DNA of 5,087 nucleotides from Chloroflexota bacterium (GTDB lineage Bacteria; Chloroflexota; Dehalococcoidia; Lucifugimonadales; JADFKI01). The stretch lies in contig JAGGDZ010000183.1 in the NCBI GenBank assembly GCA_024648655.1, positions 1 through 5,087 on the forward strand. Direction: 5' to 3'. The notes below the pieces were generated by a model, which did not search any database, was not told the DNA's origin, and worked only from the letters and a program-made list of their open reading frames with translations. Position 1 is the stretch's first letter, and each line of letters begins with the position of its first letter. The position numbers were made by a program, and so were the translations under genes. Below are positions 1 through 4,755 of the stretch, in pieces.

Positions 1-51
1 AGGGAGCGACTGCGCGGCGACAAGGTCGTGTCGCTGATCACGTACGAGTAA
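1..51 (+). CDS. C-terminal end of an unidentified protein (5' truncated by the window)
   Basis: An open frame enters from the left edge and ends at the TAA at 49-51. The last 16 residues read RERLRGDKVVSLITYE: a basic, probably helical stretch followed by a hydrophobic, strand-like VVSLITYE end. This is too short to assign a family and I do not recognise it. The frame is favoured because it is fully open, has G/C-rich third positions like the genes downstream, and is followed by non-coding-looking A/T-richer sequence. It lies on the same strand as every other gene here, but the 186-bp gap to the next start argues against tight co-transcription. Confidence 0.5.
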   Translation, partial: RERLRGDKVVSLITYE

Positions 52-63
52 AGGCAGAGACGC

Positions 64-91
64 TTGCACAAATCTTTGAAAGTAACATAAT
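64..91 (+). promoter_or_regulatory. Possible sigma70-type promoter for the DinB-like gene
   Basis: TTGCAC (64-69) and CATAAT (86-91) are separated by 16 bp. The -10 matches the consensus at 5 of 6 positions, while the -35 keeps only the TTG core. The predicted start would be near 98, giving a leader of about 140 nt that includes the hairpin at 104-122. The call rests on short matches in an A/T-rich region and could be chance. Confidence 0.25.
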
Positions 92-103
92 TGCAAGAAG
101 CCG

Positions 104-122
104 TAGCTCACTGACTGAGCTA
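104..122 (+). terminator. Small hairpin; weak terminator of the upstream gene or leader element
   Basis: TAGCTCA (104-110) and TGAGCTA (116-122) form a perfect 7-bp stem with a 5-nt loop. Only ATTTCG follows, so the U-tract of a strong intrinsic terminator is missing. It lies about 50 bp after the stop of the truncated upstream gene, so it could end that transcript weakly. It could equally be a structure in the leader of the next gene. Confidence 0.25.
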
Positions 123-237
123 ATTTCGTATGTGTGAATATCAAAGGCTTGTTGGGATGGATTTCCGAGCACAGAGTTGAAGAGCGATTTGGCTGACGCC
201 ATTCCATTGGCGCACAGCAGAGAAAGGAAGGGTTCTT

Positions 238-702
238 ATGACGACGGATGTAAACATCGAAACTCTTATAGCGGATGTGGAAGAGGTTGTGGAAAGAGGC
301 ATCGCCTACGTTCAGGCGAACGCGGAGTCTGAAGTGAAGATAGACATCTGGACACCGCGCGAAGTGCTGTGCCATTGGATATACTGGCACGCCGCTACCG
401 CCGAAGGCATGGAGACTGCCGCCGCCGGTGAAGGTCCGCATCAAATACACGCGGAAACTGACGACATGAACGCAAGGTCTGTGGGGCGCAAGTCCGGCGT
501 TTCGGTCGCGTGGCTCGTCGAAGAGATGGAAGAGCTGCAGCAGCGACTGGTCGCGGCGGCACGAGCGATGCCGGATCCCAACGCCGTCGTGGTTGCCAGG
601 GGCGACGGTAGCGAGGCGACCGGTGTGCAGCGGCTTGAAACCATCATCAGCCACTGGAACGAGCATCTCGAAGAGATGGCAGAAGCGGCTGCTTCCGCGT
701 AG
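238..702 (+). CDS. DinB-superfamily (YfiT/maleylpyruvate-isomerase-like fold) protein, 154 aa
   Basis: The protein is short, all-helical and acidic, and matches the four-helix-bundle DinB/YfiT superfamily. Helix 1 (about 5-28) is followed by the motif WTPREVLCHWIYWH (38-51), typical of the second helix with a metal-ligand histidine (His46, His51 nearby). A further helix spans about 88-112. The last helix carries ISHWNEHLEEM (137-147), giving His139-x3-His143. One histidine in helix 2 plus HxxxH in the last helix is the three-histidine divalent-metal site of this family. Members include thiol-dependent transferases and isomerases (bacillithiol or mycothiol users) and many proteins of unknown function, so the substrate cannot be named. 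The length is normal (about 150-170 aa) and there is no signal peptide or membrane segment, so it is probably cytosolic. The ATG is supported by AGGAAGGG about 6 nt upstream. It appears to be a single-gene unit, with long spacers on both sides. The fold is fairly certain; the function is open. Confidence 0.8.
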   Translation: MTTDVNIETLIADVEEVVERGIAYVQANAESEVKIDIWTPREVLCHWIYWHAATAEGMETAAAGEGPHQIHAETDDMNARSVGRKSGVSVAWLVEEMEELQQRLVAAARAMPDPNAVVVARGDGSEATGVQRLETIISHWNEHLEEMAEAAASA

Positions 703-711
703 CCCCGCTTC
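682..711 (+). terminator. Possible weak terminator overlapping the end of the DinB-like gene
   Basis: GAAGCGG (682-688) pairs with CCGCTTC (705-711) across the stop codon, a 7-bp GC-rich stem with a 16-nt loop. A competing 5-bp hairpin, GAAGC/GCTTC, lies at 682-695. The sequence after the stem (AGCTTTCG) has only a very short T-run, so termination would be inefficient. Part of the pairing may simply reflect Ala/Ser codon repetition. Confidence 0.2.
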
Positions 712-1039
712 AGCTTTCGAGACGCAGAGGCGATGCGCGCCACTTCCGATACTCTTCCGAGAATCGTATTGCCCTGCGCCGTCTGGCTGTACTGCCCAAC
801 AGGGCGCGTACTTTGCCATTGTCCGAGGTCTTCAGTTGGCCGAATTGACAAAGGGAGTACGCTTTTGTCATCATGCGCTTCAATGGGGCTTGAAGTTCAA
901 CGGAACAGGTTTGGGACAGGCTTTTGGAGTGTGGCGTTTGGCTTCAGGGCTGTCCCGTTGGATGTTCCCTGACTTCGCGCCTTAGCAGATATGCCCGGCT
1001 ACCTTTGTGGTTGCTGCGGAGGTTGTGCAGGGAGGTAAT
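703..1039 (+). other. 337-bp gene-free spacer rich in inverted repeats
   Basis: Two open frames cross this stretch (from 593 to 985 and from 733 to 972). Neither has a recognisable domain, a good ribosome binding site, or the G/C-third-position pattern of the real genes, so I treat it as non-coding. It holds GCCCTG (771-776) facing CAGGGC (800-805), a 9-bp hairpin at 846-870, a 6-bp hairpin at 878-895, the 11-bp palindrome TTGAAGTTCAA (890-900), and two alternative left arms (899-908 and 913-919) that can both pair with the segment at 950-959. The end carries the GGGAGGT ribosome binding site (1030-1036) of the next gene. It may be a regulatory leader, or a decayed gene. Confidence 0.5.
845..874 (+). 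promoter_or_regulatory. Candidate promoter overlapped by a palindrome, upstream of the CNB-domain gene
   Basis: TTGACA (845-850) is a perfect -35 hexamer. CATCAT (869-874) follows after 18 bp and matches the -10 consensus at 4 of 6 positions. An inverted repeat fills the same segment: TGACAAAGG (846-854) pairs with CTTTTGTCA (862-870), with one G-T pair and a 7-nt centre. A palindrome that spans a promoter is the usual form of a dimeric repressor operator, but the same sequence would also fold as an RNA hairpin if transcribed from further upstream. No regulator can be named. Confidence 0.3.
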
Positions 1040-1549
1040 ATGGTTTACCGCACGAATGTTAGCTACATAACCCGTTTCCTACGTGAGGTGGACATGTTCG
1101 GCGGGCTGTCGGAGCGTAATTTGAGCCGCATCGCGTCCTTGTGCGAGGAGCACACCTTCGCTCCTGATGAACATCTCGGCATGCAGGACGAACGCGGAGT
1201 TCGACTATATGTAATACGCGAAGGGGAGATAGCCGTAACCGTCGGCTCGCAGGACACGGGCGTGGTTGTCAGAACGGTGCGGGCGAGAGAGACATTCCCT
1301 ATCGCAGTGCTGATGGAGCCGCCGATTCTGGTTACGACCACTCAGGCTATGACCGAGGTGCACGCTTATGTGATCCCGCGTGTCGGACTGATGGAGCTTT
1401 GCGAGATAGAGCCGGAAATCGGCATGCACATTTACAGAGCGAGTTGCAGCATAATTATGAACCGCTATCGATACACCCTCGCTATGCTCTCGGAGAATGT
1501 GGGGCATCCGACGCGACTGAACCCGGTTTGGCGCGGGGCAGAGGTGTAG
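1040..1549 (+). CDS. Stand-alone cyclic-nucleotide-binding-type domain protein (Crp/Fnr-like sensor domain, no HTH), 169 aa
   Basis: Residues about 14-115 read as a cNMP-binding beta-roll: LREVDMFGGLSERNLSRIASL (14-34) matches the N-terminal helix with the usual 'LF..L' start, TFAPDEHL (39-46) is the first strand, and LYVIREGEIAVTV (57-69) is the classic strand-turn-strand with the conserved glycine. The phosphate-binding cassette is poorly conserved. Where cAMP binders have FGE and later a critical Arg, this protein has ETFPIAVL (84-91) and PILVTTT (95-101), so cAMP/cGMP binding by the standard mechanism is doubtful. A C-terminal helix (about 116-152) follows. The chain then ends without the helix-turn-helix of Crp/Fnr regulators, so it is unlikely to bind DNA itself. 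I chose the ATG at 1040 because GGGAGGT lies 3-4 nt before it. A GTG at 1007 is in frame but would place that ribosome binding site inside the gene. It sits 139 bp before the kinase-like gene, and its own long upstream spacer is full of inverted repeats. The role is probably sensing or protein-protein signalling; its ligand and partner are unknown. Confidence 0.75.
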   Translation: MVYRTNVSYITRFLREVDMFGGLSERNLSRIASLCEEHTFAPDEHLGMQDERGVRLYVIREGEIAVTVGSQDTGVVVRTVRARETFPIAVLMEPPILVTTTQAMTEVHAYVIPRVGLMELCEIEPEIGMHIYRASCSIIMNRYRYTLAMLSENVGHPTRLNPVWRGAEV

Positions 1550-1688
1550 TTCTACGGGCAAGTCGAGCGAAAGGAAGTCAGATCGAACATCTGCACAGGC
1601 TCAAAGATTTTAAGAAAAAAAGATTGCCTTCAATTCTGAAGAAGTAGGGACTGACGATGAATGGGAGGAATTCGATCGGAGGTGCATC
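1550..1688 (+). other. Spacer between the CNB-domain gene and the kinase-like gene
   Basis: There is no clear terminator or consensus promoter. The segment 1600-1625 is A-rich. A 5-bp hairpin, CTTCA/TGAAG, lies at 1628-1641 but has no T-run after it on the + strand, so read-through from the CNB-domain gene is possible. Two purine-rich ribosome-binding-like sites are present: GGGAGGA (1663-1669 region) and GGAGGT (1678-1683). The second is correctly placed for the ATG at 1689. An 11-codon open frame (1657-1692) ends on the start codon of the next gene with an ATGA overlap. Confidence 0.4.
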
Positions 1689-2405
1689 ATGACAGTTGTA
1701 GCATTAGGCGGACTTACGGGCGCAGGCGCCAGGACGATGGGTCCTATACTTGCAGAGCGGATGGGAGCCGACTATGTTGACCGGCTGATACTAACGAATG
1801 TAGCGCGGCATGTGGGCGCGACCGTTGAGGCATTGCACCAGCGTGAAGAGCGCCCTCCGACAAGAGGCGAGCGGTTCACGCGCTTCCTGCAGCGTGTTCT
1901 GGAGCGCTCCGCGGTAACCGGCGCGGGCGGCGACCCTTACTTCGGGCCGGGCGTCGCAGCGTTCCTGACGGAAGAGTACGAAGACCTGCCTGAGCCTACG
2001 GTTACGCGGGGGCACGAACTGGAGGATGAGAAGTATATCGAGGGCGTGCAGCATGCCATCAGTGACATGGCGACCGACGAGAACATCGTAATGGTCGGGC
2101 GCGGCTGCTACTATATATTGAAGGACGCACCAAATGTGCTGCGAGTCGGCATCGAGGCGCATATAGACGACCGCATAACCACGATTGCGCAGCGAGAGCG
2201 GCTCAGTCTCGACGAAGCGGCGAGCACAGTGGCGGCGCGCGACCAGGCGCGGATGTACTTCTTCAACCGCTTCTTCGACATCGTGGACCCTGACGCGCCC
2301 GAGTTCTTTCACTTCGTGATAAATACCAGCGCGGTGCCGCAGGACTACGCGATCAAGATGATAATGGACGCGGTCGATGCACTGCGCGACGGACAGTTGA
2401 AATAG
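1689..2405 (+). CDS. Cytidylate-kinase-like family protein (P-loop nucleotide kinase), 238 aa
   Basis: The sequence fits the cytidylate-kinase-like family (Pfam Cytidylate_kin2 type) rather than classical Cmk. The N terminus TVVALGGLTGAGARTMG (2-18) is the glycine-rich phosphate loop in the lysine-poor form typical of this family (GSGGRE-like). It is followed by LAERMGADYVDRLIL (21-35), matching the conserved 'LA..lg..y.DreiL' segment. IVMVGRGCYYIL (133-144) is the hallmark 'vivGRga..iL' strand. LRVGIEAHIDDRI (151-163) and the helix with Asp185-x-x-Arg188 (DQAR) correspond to the lid region. FHFVINTS (207-214) is the usual late strand. The middle (about 50-118) is acidic and Gly/Pro-rich, probably a flexible NMP-binding insertion. 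By family it would transfer phosphate from ATP to a nucleotide or related small molecule in the cytosol, but few members have been tested and CMP specificity should not be assumed. The start is set by GGAGGT ending 5 nt before the ATG. It follows the CNB-domain gene on the same strand. Confidence 0.8.
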   Translation: MTVVALGGLTGAGARTMGPILAERMGADYVDRLILTNVARHVGATVEALHQREERPPTRGERFTRFLQRVLERSAVTGAGGDPYFGPGVAAFLTEEYEDLPEPTVTRGHELEDEKYIEGVQHAISDMATDENIVMVGRGCYYILKDAPNVLRVGIEAHIDDRITTIAQRERLSLDEAASTVAARDQARMYFFNRFFDIVDPDAPEFFHFVINTSAVPQDYAIKMIMDAVDALRDGQLK

Positions 2406-2460
2406 GGGCTGAAATAGCGGAGCAGATTTTGTGCAGCGTAAAGCAGCTATGCACGGGCGG

Positions 2461-2489
2461 TTGCGCTAATTGCTTCCTTTGACTAGAAT
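2461..2489 (+). promoter_or_regulatory. Candidate promoter of the dppD-dppF operon
   Basis: TTGCGC (2461-2466) and TAGAAT (2484-2489) are separated by exactly 17 bp. The -10 matches the consensus at 5 of 6 positions; the -35 keeps the TTG core. The predicted start near 2496 would give a leader of about 55 nt ending at the ribosome binding site GGGAGGA (2537-2543). Its position inside the possible upstream extension of dppD (in-frame TTG at 2470) supports the ATG at 2551 as the true start. There is no obvious terminator between the kinase-like gene and this site. Confidence 0.4.
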
Positions 2490-2550
2490 AACGCACATCA
2501 GGGCGACAGACGGCGTTGCCACCGCAGCGCTCAATTGGGAGGAAAAGCCT

Positions 2551-3540
2551 ATGGCACTTCTAGAGATAAATGACCTCGCTACCTACTTCTTCACCCAGGA
2601 AGGCGTAGTAAAGGCGGTGGACGGCATCAGCTACGAACTTGCAGAGGGTGAAGTGCTAGGAGTCGTGGGCGAAAGCGGCTGCGGCAAAAGCGTTAGCGCG
2701 CTTTCTATCATGCGCCTGGTAGCTAATCCCCCCGGCAGGACTGTCGGAGGACAGGTCATTTTCGAAGGCGAAAACTTGTTGGAGATGGATGACTCGGAGA
2801 TGCGGAACATCCGGGGCAACAAGATAGCGATGGTCTTCCAAGAGCCGATGACCTCCCTAAACCCGGTGCTGACAATAGGTCGCCAACTCACTGAAACACT
2901 TGAACTTCACTTGGGGCTGACGAAGGAGCAATCACGGGCGCGGGCCGCTGAGCTTCTTCAACTCGTGGGCATTCCTGACGCGGAAAACCGCCTCAAAGAC
3001 TACCCGCACCAGTTCAGTGGAGGCATGCGCCAGCGCGTGATGATCGCTATGGCGTTAAGCTGCAACCCGCGGCTCATCATCGCCGACGAGCCAACCACCG
3101 CGCTAGACGTAACTATTCAAGCGCAGATTCTGGAACTAATGCAGGACCTCGCCATGCAGTTCGGCACCGCGATGATTATCATCACCCACAACCTTGGCGT
3201 GGTCGCGCGCTACGCCCACCGCGTCATCGTGATGTATGCGGGCAAGATAATCGAGACGGGCAATGCGCGGGAGATCTACCACAATCCCAGCCATCCTTAC
3301 ACGATGGGCTTGCTCGCTTCAGTGCCTCGCCTAGACGAAGCGGAGCGTACCAGACTGGAGGCGATCGAAGGATTGCCCCCGAACCTCGTGAATATGCCGG
3401 GAGGGTGTTCGTTCGCGCCACGCTGCCAATTCGCAATCGAGAAATGTCTTGAGGAAGAGCCGGTGCTCATGGATGTTATCGATGGTCATGATGCAGCCTG
3501 CTGGCGAGCGCAAGAACTTCAAGAGGCGACCCGCGCCTAG
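2551..3540 (+). CDS. dppD: Peptide/nickel-type ABC importer ATP-binding subunit DppD/OppD, 329 aa
   Basis: This is one of the two ATPase subunits that drive ABC import of di- or oligopeptides (or nickel and related solutes) at the inner face of the membrane. All nucleotide-binding motifs are intact: Walker A GESGCGKS (40-47), Q-loop Gln97 in VFQEPMTSLNP, signature FSGGMRQR (155-162), Walker B LIIADE with catalytic Glu180, D-loop ALD (184-186) and H-loop His213. The C-terminal oligopeptide-transporter extension begins with HPYTMGLLASVP (248-259). It includes four cysteines (C286, C292, C299, C317), the pattern associated with an iron-sulphur cluster in DppD/OppD-type subunits. The length is typical (about 320-340). 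The ATG at 2551 has GGGAGGA 7 nt upstream and begins directly at the family's usual N terminus (LLEINDLATYF); the longer frame from a TTG at 2470 adds an unrelated tail. dppF follows 15 bp after the stop. Peptide, nickel or another substrate cannot be told apart from the ATPase alone. Confidence 0.95.
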   Translation: MALLEINDLATYFFTQEGVVKAVDGISYELAEGEVLGVVGESGCGKSVSALSIMRLVANPPGRTVGGQVIFEGENLLEMDDSEMRNIRGNKIAMVFQEPMTSLNPVLTIGRQLTETLELHLGLTKEQSRARAAELLQLVGIPDAENRLKDYPHQFSGGMRQRVMIAMALSCNPRLIIADEPTTALDVTIQAQILELMQDLAMQFGTAMIIITHNLGVVARYAHRVIVMYAGKIIETGNAREIYHNPSHPYTMGLLASVPRLDEAERTRLEAIEGLPPNLVNMPGGCSFAPRCQFAIEKCLEEEPVLMDVIDGHDAACWRAQELQEATRA

Positions 3541-3555
3541 ACAGGGGAGAGTTTG

Positions 3556-4587
3556 ATGACGACACAGAACGGTAATACTAACGACAACGAAGTTCTGCTG
3601 GAAGTTAAAAACTTGAAGATGTACTTTCCGGTTACGTCGGGTATCTTCTTCCAGCGCAAAATTGCCGACGTCAAAGCCGTTGACGATGTGAGTTTTTTCA
3701 TTCGCAAGGGTGAGACGCTGGGTCTGGTGGGAGAGAGCGGCTGTGGAAAGACGACCACAGGACGCTGCATATTGCAGCTCTATAAGCCGACCGATGGCGA
3801 CATCATCTTCGAAGGTGAGGACCTGAACGAGCTTGACGGCAGAGCGATGCGCGAGATGCGCCGCAAGGTTCAGGTCATATTCCAGGACCCTTATGGCTCG
3901 CTCAACCCACGTATGACCTGCGGCGACATCGTAGGCGAGCCACTCATCGTGCATAAGCTCACTTCCTCCAAGCAGGAGTACCGCGACCGAGTTACCGAAC
4001 TCTTGCAGACGGTGGGGCTGAACCCGTACATGGCGGACCGGTACCCGCACGAGTTCAGCGGTGGGCAGCGGCAGCGCATCGGCATCGCGCGCGCTCTTGC
4101 AGTGAATCCCAGCTTCATCGTGTGCGACGAGCCTGTGTCCGCGCTGGACGTGTCCATTCAGGCGCAGGTAATCAACCTGCTCGAAGACCTGCAGGACCAG
4201 TTCGGGCTGACCTACCTGTTCATCGCGCATGACTTGTCGGTGGTGAGGCACATCAGCGACCGCATCGCAGTGATGTACCTCGGACACATCGTGGAGATTG
4301 CCGACCGCAACGAGTTGTACGAGAACCCGCTGCATCCTTACACAAAGGCGCTGCTCTCAGCGGTACCGATACCGGACCCGGTCGTAGAGCAGCAGCGCGA
4401 GCGCATCATCCTGACGGGCGACGTGCCCAGCCCGATGAACCCGCCCCCAGGCTGCGTATTCCACACGCGCTGCCCCGATATGATAGGCGACTGCCAGCTC
4501 GAAGTGCCACGACTACGCGAAGTGCAGCCCGACCATTGGGTATCCTGCATCCGCGTGGAAGGCTACGACACGGCGCCGTCGCTGTAG
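3556..4587 (+). CDS. dppF: Peptide/nickel-type ABC importer ATP-binding subunit DppF/OppF, 343 aa
   Basis: This is the second ATPase of the importer, expected to form a heterodimer with the DppD product beneath the two permeases. Its F-type identity is shown by the N terminus LLEVKNLKMYFPVTSG (14-29), which has the usual insertion before VKAVDDVSF. Motifs are Walker A GESGCGKT (59-66), Q-loop Gln110 in IFQDPYGSLNP, signature FSGGQRQR (167-174), Walker B FIVCDE with Glu192, D-loop ALD (196-198) and H-loop His225. The C-terminal extension starts at HPYTKALLSAVP (260-271) and has four cysteines (C300, C306, C313, C331) with exactly the same spacing as in DppD. The ATG at 3556 has AGGGGAG 6 nt upstream; a TTG one codon earlier is a less likely start. 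It is translated from the same message as dppD (15-bp gap) and is followed by a strong terminator. No permease or solute-binding protein gene lies in the window. Confidence 0.95.
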   Translation: MTTQNGNTNDNEVLLEVKNLKMYFPVTSGIFFQRKIADVKAVDDVSFFIRKGETLGLVGESGCGKTTTGRCILQLYKPTDGDIIFEGEDLNELDGRAMREMRRKVQVIFQDPYGSLNPRMTCGDIVGEPLIVHKLTSSKQEYRDRVTELLQTVGLNPYMADRYPHEFSGGQRQRIGIARALAVNPSFIVCDEPVSALDVSIQAQVINLLEDLQDQFGLTYLFIAHDLSVVRHISDRIAVMYLGHIVEIADRNELYENPLHPYTKALLSAVPIPDPVVEQQRERIILTGDVPSPMNPPPGCVFHTRCPDMIGDCQLEVPRLREVQPDHWVSCIRVEGYDTAPSL

Positions 4588-4612
4588 CCCCGCATTTCAC
4601 ATAGGCATCATA

Positions 4613-4650
4613 AAGGGGACGCTCCGGGTGGGCGTCCCCTTCCTTTGTCT
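4613..4650 (+). terminator. Strong Rho-independent terminator of the dppD-dppF operon
   Basis: AAGGGGACGC (4613-4622) pairs perfectly with GCGTCCCCTT (4632-4641), a 10-bp GC-rich stem that a T-G and a C-G pair can extend by two. The loop is short and the stem is followed by the pyrimidine-rich CCTTTGTCTTCTG. It lies 25 bp after the dppF stop and separates that operon from the molybdoenzyme gene. Confidence 0.9.
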
Positions 4651-4681
4651 TCTGTCTTCCGAAAATTCGGCAAAACTCAGA

Positions 4682-4714
4682 TTGACACCAGCAACCCTCT
4701 GATTGTGGTACATT
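4682..4714 (+). promoter_or_regulatory. Probable promoter region of the molybdopterin-subunit gene
   Basis: A promoter is expected here because a terminator lies upstream and a well-formed gene start lies downstream. The best elements are an extended -10, TGGTACATT (4706-4714, with a TG one base before the hexamer and 4 of 6 hexamer matches), and a consensus TTGACA at 4682-4687. The 21-bp gap between them is too long for standard sigma70 spacing. Either the extended -10 works alone or the real elements differ. The tandem repeat at 4720-4743 falls at or just after the predicted start of transcription. Confidence 0.35.
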
Positions 4715-4719
4715 ATGCC

Positions 4720-4743
4720 AATCACACTGGTAAATCACACTGG
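4720..4743 (+). repeat. Tandem 11-bp direct repeat in the 5' leader of the molybdopterin-subunit gene
   Basis: AATCACACTGG occurs exactly twice, at 4720-4730 and 4733-4743, separated by TA (period 13 bp). The second copy runs into the ribosome binding site GGGAGG (4742-4747). It could be a regulator's half-site pair, a translational control element, or a simple recent duplication. Confidence 0.7.
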
Positions 4744-4755
4744 GAGGATGTGCTT

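Larger units (their letters stand above)
52..237 (+). other. Intergenic spacer between the truncated gene and the DinB-like gene
   Basis: I see no credible coding region here. The spacer is A/T-richer than its surroundings over 70-145, as expected of a promoter region. It contains a 7-bp perfect inverted repeat (104-122), a possible -35/-10 pair (64-91), a small CGCCA/TGGCG inverted repeat (197-201 with 208-212), and the purine-rich ribosome binding site AGGAAGGG (about 224-231) that serves the ATG at 238. Confidence 0.6.

Noticed and set aside
699..708. GTAGCCCCGC repeated at the ends of the DinB-like gene (699-708) and dppF (4584-4593)
   Set aside because: It is a ten-base match that includes a shared stop codon. 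Two copies in a G/C-rich window are not enough to claim a repeat family.
593..985. 130-aa + strand open frame overlapping the end of the DinB-like gene and the following spacer (also 733-972)
   Set aside because: There is no ribosome binding site and no domain-like sequence, and its first third is just another frame of the DinB-like gene. The composition looks non-coding.
1007..1039. GTG start adding 11 residues to the CNB-domain protein
   Set aside because: It would bury the GGGAGGT site at 1030-1036 inside the gene, and no good ribosome binding site precedes the GTG.
1205..1561. - strand open frame opposite the CNB-domain gene
   Set aside because: The + strand frame has clear domain similarity and a ribosome binding site; the antisense frame has neither.
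1600..1641. A-rich run with a 5-bp hairpin that could be a - strand terminator
   Set aside because: The stem is short, six or more bases separate it from the T-run on the - strand, and no - strand gene exists here to terminate.
2470..2550. 27-residue N-terminal extension of dppD from an in-frame TTG
   Set aside because: The added residues do not resemble the family N terminus and contain the likely -10 element. The ATG at 2551 has a much better ribosome binding site.
3331..4335. 334-aa open frame on the - strand across the end of dppD and most of dppF
   Set aside because: It lies antisense to two strongly supported ATPase genes, its translation shows no recognisable domain, and long antisense frames are common opposite G/C-rich codons.
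4406..4738. - strand open frames around the dppF end and terminator
   Set aside because: They cross the terminator and are antisense to the conserved C-terminal cysteine region of dppF. No supporting motif is present.
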